DNA of 64,000 nucleotides, taken from the NCBI RefSeq assembly GCF_900096995.1, contig NZ_OANT01000001.1:620001-684000 (forward strand), in the 5' to 3' direction. Positions 54,863 to 64,000 of this stretch are shown piece after piece. Under the pieces are notes generated by a model. The model saw only the letters and a list, made by a program, of their open reading frames with translations, was not told where the DNA came from and did no database searches. Source of the stretch: Acinetobacter puyangensis. Its GTDB lineage: Bacteria; Pseudomonadota; Gammaproteobacteria; Pseudomonadales; Moraxellaceae. The position numbers were made by a program, and so were the translations under genes. Each line of letters starts with the position of its first letter. The stretch's first letter is position 1.

Positions 54863-56254
54863 ATGATAAAGTTAAGTTATCTCAGTTTAGGGCTGGTCAT
54901 GTTGGCAAGTGGCTACAGTTATGCTGACACTGAATATTATGAGCATCGTATGATCTCTGATTCTTTATCGACGTCTACAATGGTAAGTCTTACAGATGAT
55001 GAGTTAGAGCAAACACAGGGACAGGCACTGTTTAATTTATCTTATCTGGCACCTGGTCAGGCAACTAATCCCTATAATTCAAGTAATGGTAATATTGGTT
55101 TTTACACGCTTGGGATTGAAGCAGAAGTTGCGATTAATGCCAATATTAAAAACTTACAACTCGGTTGTGGTGGCGTAAATGGTGCTGGTGGTTGTGATGT
55201 AGAAATTCAAAATTTTTCATTGGGTTGTATTGCCAATAGTTCGGGTGTTTGTGTTTCTCTACCAACCAATACGACAGGCACAGCCACTAATAATCCGGCA
55301 AGCCATACCACGATTAGCTCCACTGTTACAGATTTAGCCGCTAATCAACAACAATTAAAAGATTTTGTATTGACTAATCCCTTTTATCAATTTGCGATTC
55401 GTAATCCAGATAATGCCGCAACTCGTGAAGTTGTGGGAATACGTATTGGTGCAGCAAATGCTGAAGGGCCCATGAGTTTTAATGATATTATTACTTTCTC
55501 TGGCTATCTATCGGGAATAGCAAATATCACCATGCAGGGGCAAACCAATACGGCCTTAACATCAACAACAGGTTATGCTCCTAATGGATCTACAACCCCT
55601 GCATATGATTATAATCTGGGTCTAAGTAATTGGTGTCTTGTAAGCGTTATTTTTTGTGTAGCGCAGGCAGATCAATATCAAGTGAAATTTGATGGTCAAA
55701 GCCGTATGTGGGCAGTGGATAATAGTGGCAATCGTTTTACACAAGCCTATATTAGAGATACAGATTTACAGAGTGTCGTTCGTGGGGTCGTCGATTCTGT
55801 CGAAATTGTAAGAACATATAACGCATTAGGTACAACAATTGGTAATGCAGTTTTAGGTTTAATAAGTGATAATGTCTATGACCGGATTATTGGTCAGCTT
55901 GCTACAGGTCTTGGTATATCAGTAGCCGAAATACCGGGTTATAATATTCCTTATAATTTAAGTAATGTCGGTTCACTGGATATTAATTCTCCTGCATTTG
56001 GGATTACACTTCAATCACAAGATCTATATTATCCTGGGTATTTTAAATATGATGCAGCTGGAAATGCAACCACGACACGGGTGACAATGACAAAAGGCTG
56101 GGCAATGAATTTACCTGCTGCATTTGAATTAATGATTAGTCAGCCTATGAGTGAGTTTACAAATAATATTTTAAGTGGGAGTGCTGCTCAGGGTAATATT
56201 GTAGGATTGCCTGCTCCCTACCGTAACTGCTGGGGCAATGTGAAGTTTTGTTAA
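54863..56254 (+). CDS. Exported protein 4 of the operon
   Basis: 463 aa. Signal peptide MIKLSYLSLGLVMLASGYSYA. The shared motif appears later and in variant form, SLTDDELEQTQGQALFNLSY. Cys residues occur early (LQLGCGGVNGAGGCDVE, LGCIANSSGVC) and at the extreme C terminus (NCWGNVKFC). The end of the protein has a hydrophobic face. It lies 14 nt after gene 3 and is followed by a strong terminator, so it closes the operon. Confidence 0.72.
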   Translation: MIKLSYLSLGLVMLASGYSYADTEYYEHRMISDSLSTSTMVSLTDDELEQTQGQALFNLSYLAPGQATNPYNSSNGNIGFYTLGIEAEVAINANIKNLQLGCGGVNGAGGCDVEIQNFSLGCIANSSGVCVSLPTNTTGTATNNPASHTTISSTVTDLAANQQQLKDFVLTNPFYQFAIRNPDNAATREVVGIRIGAANAEGPMSFNDIITFSGYLSGIANITMQGQTNTALTSTTGYAPNGSTTPAYDYNLGLSNWCLVSVIFCVAQADQYQVKFDGQSRMWAVDNSGNRFTQAYIRDTDLQSVVRGVVDSVEIVRTYNALGTTIGNAVLGLISDNVYDRIIGQLATGLGISVAEIPGYNIPYNLSNVGSLDINSPAFGITLQSQDLYYPGYFKYDAAGNATTTRVTMTKGWAMNLPAAFELMISQPMSEFTNNILSGSAAQGNIVGLPAPYRNCWGNVKFC

Positions 56255-56269
56255 TTTGTGGTTTTCCAG

Positions 56270-56293
56270 AGCAGTCGAAAGGCTGCTTTTTTT
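56270..56293 (+). terminator. Intrinsic terminator of the exported-protein operon
   Basis: AGCAGTC pairs with GGCTGCT around a GAAA tetraloop, followed by seven T. Classic rho-independent structure 15 nt after the last stop. Confidence 0.9.
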
Positions 56294-56441
56294 ATAGAGC
56301 ATAAAGAATATATGCCAGTTGAATTTTTATATGCTCCATTTCCATAGCATATAAGTTCTGCCGAATAAAAATAATTCACATTGAATCGCCATTTTCTTAA
56401 GGTATACTTTTTAATAAGTCAAAGACGAGCGTGATAACAAT

Positions 56442-57047
56442 ATGAATATTGCAAAGAAATACCAACCAATAAATGAGCAGGATTATCTTGAAGGCGAATT
56501 AATCTCGGATGTGCGTCATGAATATATTAATGGTGACGTTTATGCCATGGTTGGTGCACATAGAGACCACAATCGTATTACTGGAGAAGTATTCAGGATT
56601 TTTGCAAATCACTTATTGAATTGGCCATGTCAGCCTTATGCTTCCGATATGAAAGTTAAAATAGACAAAAACTATTTCTATCCTGATGTGATGGTCGATT
56701 GTAGTGGTGAGGAGCAGGATTATTACACAGAATATCCGACGATCATTGTTGAGGTTTTATCCAAATCTACACGACAGCATGATAAAACATTGAAGCGTCA
56801 AGCATATTTCCAAATTTCAACCTTAAAAGAATATGTATTGATTGAGCAGAGTTTTGTTGAAATTGAATTTTGGTCTAAAGATGAGCAAGGAATCTGGCAG
56901 CAGTCTGTTTACTATTTGGGTGATGAAGTGCCTTTTTCATCTATTGGCTTAAAGGTACAGGTTGAAGAGATTTATCGAAATGTCCAAAATGAAGATATGC
57001 TGGCTTGGTTAGAGAAAAAACAACAAGATCAAGCCGAGCAAGAATAA
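56442..57047 (+). CDS. Uma2-family (DUF820) putative endonuclease
   Basis: 201 aa. Core motifs are DVRHEYINGDVYAMVG, YPDVMVDCS and TIIVEVLSKSTRQHDKTLKR. It is a close paralogue of the gene at 48416, and the two flank the exported-protein operon in the same orientation. The C-terminal tail is Gln/Glu/Lys-rich. Convergent with proS. Confidence 0.87.
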   Translation: MNIAKKYQPINEQDYLEGELISDVRHEYINGDVYAMVGAHRDHNRITGEVFRIFANHLLNWPCQPYASDMKVKIDKNYFYPDVMVDCSGEEQDYYTEYPTIIVEVLSKSTRQHDKTLKRQAYFQISTLKEYVLIEQSFVEIEFWSKDEQGIWQQSVYYLGDEVPFSSIGLKVQVEEIYRNVQNEDMLAWLEKKQQDQAEQE

Positions 57048-57105
57048 AATATTATCCCCAGATATTAAAATCTGAGGATAAATAAAGATTCAATCTCAAA
57101 AGTCT

Positions 57106-58821
57106 TTAAGCTTTGAGTTTTTCAAATAACTCATCTTTGCTTAAATTCACTGATTCTGCATCACGACGGCCTTTATATTCAAAGGTACCCGCTGCAAGCC
57201 CTTTATCACCAATCACAATACGATGCGGAATACCGGTTAATTCAAGATCAGAGAATTTGACGCCGGGACGTTCATTACGGTCATCGAGAAGCACATCAAA
57301 ACCCTTGGCACTGAGTTCTGCATACAACTCCTCTGCGGCTTGTAGTGTAGCAGGGGATTTATGCGCATTCATAGGCACAATGGCAATTTCAAACGGTGCG
57401 ATGGTTTGTGGGAAAATAATGCCTTTTTCATCGTAGTTTTGTTCAATTGCCGCAGCCACGACACGGGTGACACCAATACCATAACAGCCCATGGTAACAG
57501 TTAATGGTTTACCATCTTCTCCCAATACGGTACAACCTAATGCTTCAGAATATTTTTGACCGAGCTGGAAGATATGCCCGACTTCAATCCCACGTTTGAT
57601 TTGCAGGGTGCCTTTGCCATCAGGTGAAAGATCACCTTCTACCACATTGCGCAGATCATAAACTTCGGTGAATAGCGCATCACGTTCCCAGTTTACGCCA
57701 GTGGCATGCTGGTCTTTGTTATTTGCACCGGCAATAAAATCTGATAAAACTGACGCTGCACGGTCAACGATGACAGGAATATTTTTTTCTACCAAGCCTT
57801 GTGGGCCGATAAAACCAGCGTTAAGGTCAAGTGTCTGAAGCTGTTCATCGGTTGCAAAGGTTAGCGGCGCTGCAACCAGTGGATGGTGTTCTGCTTTAAT
57901 TTCGTTGAGTTCATGATCACCGCGCAGGAACAGGGCAATTACAGGGGTATTGCCTTGTTCATCGGCAATACCTTGTACTAGTAACGCCTTAACCGACTGT
58001 TTAGGATCTGCATTTAAGAACTGACATACATCTGCAATGGTTTTTTGATTAGGTGTATCTACAATTGTAAGTGCCTGAGTTGGCGCAGCACGTTCACCGA
58101 CAAAAAGTGCCTCAGCTTTTTCAATATTTGCGGCATAATCGGATTCGGTTGAGAACACGACATCATCTTCACCACTGTCAGCAAGTACCTGAAATTCATG
58201 TGAACCTGAACCACCAATTGATCCTGTATCGGCTTGTACCGGACGGAAATCCAGACCTAGTCGATTGAAGATGTTGCAATAGGTTTGATACATCACATCA
58301 TAGGTTTCTTGTAGGGAAGCCTGATCAATATGAAAAGAATAGGCATCTTTCATGACAAATTCACGGGAACGCATGACACCAAAACGTGGTCGTACTTCAT
58401 CACGGAATTTAGTCTGAATTTGATAAAAATTCATGGGTAATTGTTTGTAGCTTTTGAGCTCATTACGGGCAAGATCGGTAATGACTTCCTCATGTGTTGG
58501 ACCGAGCACAAATGGATTGCCATGACGATCTTTAAAGCGTAGCAGTTCTGGGCCATATTGTTCAAAACGACCAGATTCTTCCCACAGACTTGCCGGCTGT
58601 GTCACAGGCATAAAGACTTCAAGTGCGCCGGAACGGTTCATTTCCTCACGGATAATCGCTTCAACTTTGTTGAGTACACGTACCCCCATGGGTAACCACG
58701 TATATAAACCTGACGCAAGTTTACGTATCATGCCAGCTCTTAACATGAGTTGATGCGAAATGACTTCGGCATCATTTGGTGTTTCTCTTAAAGTTGCAAA
58801 TAAAAAGCGACTCGCGCGCAT
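57106..58821 (-). CDS. proS: Prolyl-tRNA synthetase
   Basis: Class II aminoacyl-tRNA synthetase, bacterial type with the YbaK-like editing insertion (about residues 225-380). 571 aa. Motif 1 lies around [16 protein letters not shown], motif 2 in [19 protein letters not shown], and motif 3 in [19 protein letters not shown]-terminal anticodon-binding domain follows. Essential; its promoter faces left, from the gap shared with the vapB-like gene. Confidence 0.97.
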   Translation of the reverse strand: MRASRFLFATLRETPNDAEVISHQLMLRAGMIRKLASGLYTWLPMGVRVLNKVEAIIREEMNRSGALEVFMPVTQPASLWEESGRFEQYGPELLRFKDRHGNPFVLGPTHEEVITDLARNELKSYKQLPMNFYQIQTKFRDEVRPRFGVMRSREFVMKDAYSFHIDQASLQETYDVMYQTYCNIFNRLGLDFRPVQADTGSIGGSGSHEFQVLADSGEDDVVFSTESDYAANIEKAEALFVGERAAPTQALTIVDTPNQKTIADVCQFLNADPKQSVKALLVQGIADEQGNTPVIALFLRGDHELNEIKAEHHPLVAAPLTFATDEQLQTLDLNAGFIGPQGLVEKNIPVIVDRAASVLSDFIAGANNKDQHATGVNWERDALFTEVYDLRNVVEGDLSPDGKGTLQIKRGIEVGHIFQLGQKYSEALGCTVLGEDGKPLTVTMGCYGIGVTRVVAAAIEQNYDEKGIIFPQTIAPFEIAIVPMNAHKSPATLQAAEELYAELSAKGFDVLLDDRNERPGVKFSDLELTGIPHRIVIGDKGLAAGTFEYKGRRDAESVNLSKDELFEKLKA

Positions 58822-58856
58822 GGATCATGTTCCTGATAGCTAGAGTGAAAGTGAGC

Positions 58857-58862
58857 ATTATA
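58857..58862 (-). promoter_or_regulatory. Probable -10 element for proS
   Basis: TATAAT on the minus strand, 35 nt upstream of the proS ATG. A TTGTAA-like -35 lies about 15 nt further upstream on that strand. Confidence 0.5.
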
Positions 58863-58905
58863 CGTCAAAAAATATCCTTACAATAAAATGTTAGGACTAA
58901 AATTG

Positions 58906-58935
58906 TTGACGATTGCCTTTTATGCTAAATATGCT
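58906..58935 (+). promoter_or_regulatory. Probable promoter of the VapBC-like pair
   Basis: TTGACG (58906-58911) and TATGCT (58930-58935) with an 18-nt spacer. TATGCT is directly repeated (58921 and 58930). Confidence 0.5.
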
Positions 58936-58969
58936 GTAAGGAAATACTTTTAAATTTAGGGTGGCGATA

Positions 58970-59242
58970 ATGAGCGTTGTAGAAATGATCTATCAGCACA
59001 GTTTGCATCTGTCTGAAGAAGAAGCAAAACAGGCTTTAGCGTTTATCCTGTTTCTGGAACAGCGGTCGATGAATCATGAACAAACTCAAAAAGTTGTGAG
59101 TGACTTAAAAGAAAAATTAGAAATTGATGAAGAGCTTTTGCATCAGCATGAAATAGAACAGGATTTCTGGTTGGCCACCGGAATATGGCAAGACCGTGAT
59201 ATAGATGCACATCAGCTTAGACAAGATGCTTGGCAGAGATAA
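58970..59242 (+). CDS. Putative antitoxin of a PIN-domain toxin
   Basis: 90 aa from the ATG at 58970; an in-frame GTG at 58961 is the alternative. Helical, acidic protein (LHLSEEEAKQALAFILFLE; EIDEELLHQHEIEQDFWLAT). It has no classical AbrB or RHH motif that can be seen, but its size and position 4 nt before a PIN-domain gene point to an antitoxin. Its partner is frameshifted, so the pair may no longer function as a toxin-antitoxin system. Confidence 0.62.
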   Translation: MSVVEMIYQHSLHLSEEEAKQALAFILFLEQRSMNHEQTQKVVSDLKEKLEIDEELLHQHEIEQDFWLATGIWQDRDIDAHQLRQDAWQR

Positions 59243-59246
59243 TAAG

Positions 59247-59620
59247 ATGATTTTATGTGATACCAATATTTTTATAGAACAATACAAAGGAAATTTGATC
59301 ATTGTTGATGAACTAAAACAGATAGAGGCAAAAAATATTGCAGTGAGCAGTATTACTTCTGCTGAATTATATTTTGGTGCAAGAAATAAGGTTGAATTAT
59401 TATTAATTCAACGGCATTTGGCAAGCTTAACGCAAATTCCTTTAAATGAAAGTATTTCAAGATTATTTTGCAGTTGATGCAAAAATATGTCTTGAGCCAT
59501 AAGTTAAGCTTAGCTGATGCTTTGATTGCCGCAACAGCAATAGAACAAAATATGATACTTTATACATTGAATTATAAGGATTTCCACTTTATTGAAGGAA
59601 TAAAGTTGTACAAATCATAA
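59247..59620 (+). pseudogene. Frameshifted VapC-like PIN-domain toxin
   Basis: The ATG at 59247 opens MILCDTNIFIEQYKG, with the first PIN Asp in CDTN, then AVSSITSAELYFGA with the conserved Glu. The frame ends at TGA (59475-59477). Homology resumes in another frame from 59471 as LQLMQKYVLSHKLSLADALI and ends near TLNYKDFHFIEG, with the remaining acidic residues. A single-base indel around 59468-59471 explains it. The two pieces together are a normal-length PIN toxin (about 124 aa). A sequencing error is possible. Confidence 0.83.
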
Positions 59621-59642
59621 GATGATAATCTGTACAACAAAA

Positions 59643-62600
59643 TTAGGCAGACATCTTTCTTATGAATCGCATTGTCAGATTCTTTAAATCATCCAGATAA
59701 GTAAATACCACAGGAACCACAATCAAGGTCAAGAGAGTAGACGTTGTTACGCCACCAATGACAGCATGTGCCATTGGCGCACTTTGTTCTCCACCTTCAC
59801 CTAGACCCAGAGCAAGCGGGATCATACCCATCACCATGGCACTGGTGGTCATAAGAATTGGGCGCAGTCGGGTTTTACCTGCCTGTAGAATCGCTTCATG
59901 GCGTTGTGCGCCATGTTCCATGGCTTTTTTGATAAAATCGATAAGTAGAATAGCATTTTTGGTCACTAGACCCATCAGCATGATAATGCCGATAATTGAG
60001 AATAAATTCATGGTGCTGTTGAATAAAAATAGTGCCAGAAATACGCCAATTAGTGAAAGCGGTAGTGATGCCATGATGGCTGCCGGATGAATAAAGCTAT
60101 TAAACTGTGAACCCAACACCATATAGATAAAGATGATGGATAAACTTACCGCAGTAAGGGCGTAACCAGCAGATTCAGCCATATCGGCATTTGCACCCTG
60201 AGTGGCAAAGCTATAGCCCGGCGGCAGCTGGAAATTGTTTTGTAGTCTTTCAATATCCTCACCAATATCACCGGCAGGACGCCCGGCGGTATTGGCTTGT
60301 ACCAAAATTTCCCGGGTCAGATCACGTCTATTAATTTGTGATGCACCCATGATTTCCTGCATACTGGCCACCGCAGATAGCGGAATAAAAGGACTTTGAC
60401 CTGTTGCATCAACATTATTGGAACGAATAAATAATTTATCCAGATCACTGGGTGAGGTTCGTTCACTGTCTTTTAAACGCAAGTTGACATCATAATTTTC
60501 GCCACGCGGATCTTCCCATGTGGTGACATTATCGCCTGCAATCAGTGGTCGCAGTGTGGTGGCAATTTCGTTGACGGACAATCCTAAATCATTTGCCAGT
60601 TTACGATGAATCTCCAGTGTTAGCGTTGGTTTAGGTTCGCCGAGTGAGCTTTCCAGATCAACCAGACCTTCAATTTTTTGCATTTCCAGCATAAAGCGAT
60701 CGGAGATTTTTTGTAATTCATTCAGATCCGGACCTTTGATTGAAATCATGATGGGTTTTTGTCCACCTGATACTGTTTCATCCGCAGATGCAATAGAAGT
60801 TACGCTAATGCCTGCCACATTACTTAAACGATCACGAAAAATATTACTGATATCCGTCAGTGTTTCGCTGCGTTCCTGCCTTGGTGTTAAGCGGACCAGA
60901 ATATTGACTTTATTTTTCCCTCGATCAGTTACGGGATTGACCACACCATAGGTGGCAGTGACGTGCGGATATTGTCGCAGAATCGATTCGACTTGTTTCA
61001 GTTTTGCATCTGTATAGAAGAGTGATGCATCAACGGGTGTTTCAAATTTAACAGTGATTTCGCCCTTGTCCGGCGTAGGAACAAACTCGGTCCCGATCAT
61101 TTTTGATAATGCCAATGCACCAAATAACGAAGCCACAGCAATTGCCAGTGTTAAAAACCGAAAATGTAGCGCCCACCTCAGAACTTTTGCATAGACATGA
61201 CTTAACTGATCAAGTTTGTGTGAGGTCCAGTCAAAAAAGCGTTGCAGAATATTTTTCTTCTTAGGATTTTTATGCTTTTGAGCCCAATGTGCAGACAACA
61301 TAGGATCAAGGGTAAAACTGACAAACATAGAAATTAGCACTGCTGCACTGACCGTTACCCCAAACTGGTAGAAAAATCGACCGATAATACCGCCCATAAA
61401 AGCGACCGGTAAGAATACTGCTACGATGGTTAAAGTGGTTGCCAGTACTGCCAGTCCAATTTCTTTGGTGCCATCCAGTGCTGCGGAGACATGGTCTTTG
61501 CCCATTTCGGCATGTCGCACGATATTTTCCCGCACCACAATCGCATCATCAATCAGCAAACCAATGCTGAGAGATAAAGCCAGCAAGGTCATCATATTAA
61601 TACTAAAACCCAATGCCCAGATAATGGTTAATGTCCCCAGCAAGGCAATGGGTAAGGTCAGACCAGTAATGATAGTTGAACGAATGGAACCAAGGAATAA
61701 CATGACAATAAATACTGCCAGAATACCGCCTTCGATAATGGTTCTGGCGACATCTTTGATTGATGCACGGATTCCCCTTGAGGTATCGGATACTACGGTC
61801 AGAGTGGTTCCTTCGGGTAGTTGGTTTTTAATGGTATCCAGACGTTTATAGAGTGCATCGACAACATTAATTACATTGGCATCAGAATTACGCAAAATAT
61901 CAACCGAAAGGGCAGCATTGCCATTTAAAAATGCACTGGTTTCTTGTTCTGCTTGACTGTCCTGTATCGTGGCAATCTGATCAAGTGTAATCGCCACACC
62001 ATTACGATTGGCAACCACCAAGGTATTAAAATCGGCAGGTTGTTTAAATTTGGCCTGAATTTCAACCACCAATTCCCGATTTGCATTGCTTAAAGTGCCA
62101 CTTGGAATCTGAGTGTTTTCGCTTTGTAATGCTTGTATGACCTGATTGATACCAATTCCGTAACTTTGCATACGCATTGGATCAATTTCTATTCGAATCT
62201 GACGTTTTATATCGCCCATCATATCGACACGACCCACGCCAGCGACTGTGCGGAGTTGTGGTAGTAGATATTGATCGACATAATCGCTCAGATCCCGCAT
62301 GTCCATGTTGTTGGATTCAAATACCACCGACATGATCGGGCTGGCAGATGGGTCATAACGTTCAATCACAGGATCATCGATTTCATCACGGAATTGTGCT
62401 GTGATCGGCGCAATTTTATCTCGCATATCCTGCGCCGCAACCGACGAATTCACATCAAGATTAAATTCGGTAACAATGGTGGACAAGCCTTCACTTGAGG
62501 TGGAAATGATTTGTTTAACACCCGATAAGGTATTAATTTGCTCCTCAAGTTTTTTGGTAATTTCACTTTCAACCACTTCTGGTGATGCACCAGCATAGGT

Positions 62601-62747
62601 GGTATGAACTACAACAAACGGAAAATCGACATCCGGAAATTCTTCAACATTCATGCGTTGCCATGATGCAAAGCCAAGCACCAAAAAGCACAGCATCATC
62701 ATGATCGTGAACACAGGATATTTAATACTTATTCGTGTAAACCACAT
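59643..62747 (-). CDS. RND-family efflux permease
   Basis: Inner-membrane proton-driven transporter, 1034 aa, hydrophobe/amphiphile efflux type. It starts MWFTRISIKYPVFTIMMML with TM1. Large periplasmic loops lie between TM1-TM2 and TM7-TM8. TM4 carries the proton-relay acids in LLIDDAIVVREN, and GPDLNEL and the C-terminal LMGLVTKNAILLIDF region are typical. The adaptor gene lies 46 nt upstream in the same direction. No outer-membrane channel gene is in the window, so the pump presumably uses a shared TolC-like protein. The substrate cannot be predicted. Confidence 0.93.
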   Translation of the reverse strand: MWFTRISIKYPVFTIMMMLCFLVLGFASWQRMNVEEFPDVDFPFVVVHTTYAGASPEVVESEITKKLEEQINTLSGVKQIISTSSEGLSTIVTEFNLDVNSSVAAQDMRDKIAPITAQFRDEIDDPVIERYDPSASPIMSVVFESNNMDMRDLSDYVDQYLLPQLRTVAGVGRVDMMGDIKRQIRIEIDPMRMQSYGIGINQVIQALQSENTQIPSGTLSNANRELVVEIQAKFKQPADFNTLVVANRNGVAITLDQIATIQDSQAEQETSAFLNGNAALSVDILRNSDANVINVVDALYKRLDTIKNQLPEGTTLTVVSDTSRGIRASIKDVARTIIEGGILAVFIVMLFLGSIRSTIITGLTLPIALLGTLTIIWALGFSINMMTLLALSLSIGLLIDDAIVVRENIVRHAEMGKDHVSAALDGTKEIGLAVLATTLTIVAVFLPVAFMGGIIGRFFYQFGVTVSAAVLISMFVSFTLDPMLSAHWAQKHKNPKKKNILQRFFDWTSHKLDQLSHVYAKVLRWALHFRFLTLAIAVASLFGALALSKMIGTEFVPTPDKGEITVKFETPVDASLFYTDAKLKQVESILRQYPHVTATYGVVNPVTDRGKNKVNILVRLTPRQERSETLTDISNIFRDRLSNVAGISVTSIASADETVSGGQKPIMISIKGPDLNELQKISDRFMLEMQKIEGLVDLESSLGEPKPTLTLEIHRKLANDLGLSVNEIATTLRPLIAGDNVTTWEDPRGENYDVNLRLKDSERTSPSDLDKLFIRSNNVDATGQSPFIPLSAVASMQEIMGASQINRRDLTREILVQANTAGRPAGDIGEDIERLQNNFQLPPGYSFATQGANADMAESAGYALTAVSLSIIFIYMVLGSQFNSFIHPAAIMASLPLSLIGVFLALFLFNSTMNLFSIIGIIMLMGLVTKNAILLIDFIKKAMEHGAQRHEAILQAGKTRLRPILMTTSAMVMGMIPLALGLGEGGEQSAPMAHAVIGGVTTSTLLTLIVVPVVFTYLDDLKNLTMRFIRKMSA

Positions 62748-62793
62748 GATGTTTATCCTTATTTAAATCGACAGCATTCAATGCTGGCAGATA

Positions 62794-63903
62794 TTATTTT
62801 TCTATATGAACTGATCTGTTCTGCTGTTGCGGTGTAAATTTAACCAGACTGATCTGATCATCCGCATGCAGACCTTTTACCAATGCCAGCTCCTGTTGCT
62901 GATCAAGCTGCACCACATCAATATTGATTCTCTGGATTTTACTGTCCCGTACCACCCAGACAAATGGATTTTTCTGTACATCCTGTACACTGGCAAGCGG
63001 GATTAATTGGCCTTCAATATTGCCTTGCTGAATGATCTCACCTTCGACAAAGGCACCAATACTGAGTTGTTTGAGACTGGTTTGAGGTCGGGCAAAAAAC
63101 TCAATGTTGCGACTGACCGTATCGGCAACCGGAGAAATTCGGCTAATCTGTGCCGGGAACAGGGTAGGATTACCCTGAACACGGAAATGAATTTTTTGTC
63201 CCACCGCAATTTTGCCTTGATCACTGGCGGCAAGATTGGCTTTGATTTCAAGTTGGCTAGGATCGACTATATCAAATAGTGTTTGTCCCATGGCAATGGT
63301 TTGTCCAACATTGACCTGACGACTGGTAACATAACCTGAAATTGGACTACGGATCACAGCATCCTGTGCTGCTTTGGCTGCGATATCGACATTGGCCTGT
63401 TGGGCTTTGACATTTTCTAGCTGTGCCTTATATTCGACTTGGCTTTGTTCCCATTCTAGTTTTGCAATAAAGCCTTGATCAAACAAACGTTTTTTGCGAT
63501 CTAGCAATGATTTGTCTAAGGTGGCTTGTGCTTTGGCAGCGGCGAGATTGGCTTTTGCCTGTGCCAGTCGTGCAGCATTATCCTGATTATTCAATTCAAC
63601 CAAGAGCTGACCTTTGTTGACCATTTGCCCGACATCGGCAGAAACCTGCAATACGGTGGCAGACACCTGTGACTGGATACTGGTATGATTTACTGCTTGT
63701 ATACTGCCGGTAAAATTAGTTTTTTGTTGTAAATACCCTTGTTTGACCGCTACCAGATCTGCCGCAATAATATCAATTGGTGTTGTACTTGAGGTTTTTT
63801 CACTCTGTTGTTGTGATGAGCTATCACAGCCCAATAACCCGATACAGAACACTTGAAGGCCAATAAACATGAGTAGAGAATTTATTTTAATGGTTGGACG
63901 CAT
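62794..63903 (-). CDS. RND efflux periplasmic adaptor lipoprotein
   Basis: Membrane-fusion protein of 369 aa linking the RND permease to an outer-membrane channel. Signal peptide with lipobox (GLLGC, Cys near residue 26). The lipoyl/hairpin region includes VSADVGQMVNKGQLLVELNN and the coiled-coil hairpin LAQAKANLAAAKAQATLDK; the second lipoyl half is VIRSPISGYVTSRQVNVGQT. The beta-barrel domain follows. First gene of the pump operon. Confidence 0.93.
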   Translation of the reverse strand: MRPTIKINSLLMFIGLQVFCIGLLGCDSSSQQQSEKTSSTTPIDIIAADLVAVKQGYLQQKTNFTGSIQAVNHTSIQSQVSATVLQVSADVGQMVNKGQLLVELNNQDNAARLAQAKANLAAAKAQATLDKSLLDRKKRLFDQGFIAKLEWEQSQVEYKAQLENVKAQQANVDIAAKAAQDAVIRSPISGYVTSRQVNVGQTIAMGQTLFDIVDPSQLEIKANLAASDQGKIAVGQKIHFRVQGNPTLFPAQISRISPVADTVSRNIEFFARPQTSLKQLSIGAFVEGEIIQQGNIEGQLIPLASVQDVQKNPFVWVVRDSKIQRINIDVVQLDQQQELALVKGLHADDQISLVKFTPQQQNRSVHIEK

Positions 63904-63950
63904 AAAATCGTTCGTAATACATTAATAGAAGAATAACTTCACTATAAAAA

Positions 63951-63998
63951 CTATTCCATTCTTTGTAAACGGCTAATCATGTAATCAAATTGCTGTTC
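63951..63998 (-). CDS. Possible 3' end of an upstream gene
   Basis: On the minus strand the frame EQQFDYMISRLQRME then TAG is open to the window edge. The helical ending and position upstream of an efflux operon would suit a MarR- or TetR-type regulator, but 15 codons are too few to identify it. Confidence 0.3.
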   Translation of the reverse strand, partial: EQQFDYMISRLQRME

Positions 63999-64000
63999 TT

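Noticed and set aside
61426..61851. 141-codon ORF antisense to the RND permease
   Set aside because: Lies fully inside a conserved transporter coding region, with no independent motif or ribosome-binding site.

Overview
The window reads as chromosomal DNA of an Acinetobacter-type gammaproteobacterium. The evidence is an AT-rich core, the block mucD/degP-like, thioesterase, lepA, lepB, DUF4845, rnc, era, recO, pdxJ, miaE, a galU-ugd-gpi-pgm sugar-nucleotide group of the kind that closes Acinetobacter capsule loci, and protein sequences typical of the genus. The species cannot be fixed from the sequence. The gene order around the galU group suggests it is not a standard A. baumannii chromosome.

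Layout. 1-6.7 kb: the 3' part of a Do-like periplasmic protease, then a phosphohexomutase divergent from galU, a degenerate UDP-glucose dehydrogenase homologue and gpi. 6.8-14.7 kb: a compact housekeeping series for translation, RNA and membrane work (thioesterase, lepA, lepB, rnc, era, recO, pdxJ, miaE). 14.8-26.7 kb: a secreted DUF1176 protein, a PrpF-family isomerase, a periplasmic metallo-beta-lactamase-fold protein, a zinc-ribbon protein, ispA, two Nudix hydrolases, a gamma-carbonic anhydrase homologue, an Uma2 protein, tsaB, uppP, rsmJ and a membrane-anchored C13 peptidase.

27.1-42.2 kb: a roughly 15.1-kb, strikingly AT-rich mobile island inserted inside the host S-formylglutathione hydrolase gene. 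The host gene is split exactly at its nucleophile Ser codon. The island carries a full-length, diverged copy of the same hydrolase, which would restore the lost function. Its other cargo is a J-domain/HNH nuclease pair and a four-gene operon: a ComEC-like metallo-beta-lactamase protein, a trypsin-like protease with a large C-terminal domain, a small middle protein, and a 1037-aa SMC/Rad50-like ATPase. This operon matches the architecture of Lamassu / ABC-three-component anti-phage systems with paired hydrolase and protease effectors. An XRE regulator resembling restriction-modification controller (C) proteins has a C-box-like operator upstream, yet no restriction-modification genes are present. 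Mobility is attributable to three large tyrosine recombinases, the middle one lacking conserved catalytic residues, plus a small coiled-coil partner. The ends share a short inverted repeat and sub-terminal repeats, with no evident target duplication.

42.2-64 kb: the orphaned 3' half of the host hydrolase gene, an AlbA_2/ATPase regulator with internal repeats, a DUF898 and M48 peptidase pair, rpe, a RelE/ParE-type toxin-antitoxin pair, dcd, an Uma2 gene with a decaying tandem copy, an operon of four exported proteins sharing one N-terminal motif after the signal peptide, another Uma2 gene, proS, a VapBC-like pair whose toxin is frameshifted, and an RND efflux permease with its lipoprotein adaptor. 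No rRNA, tRNA or CRISPR array was recognised. All homology statements come from reading motifs by eye; no search was run.
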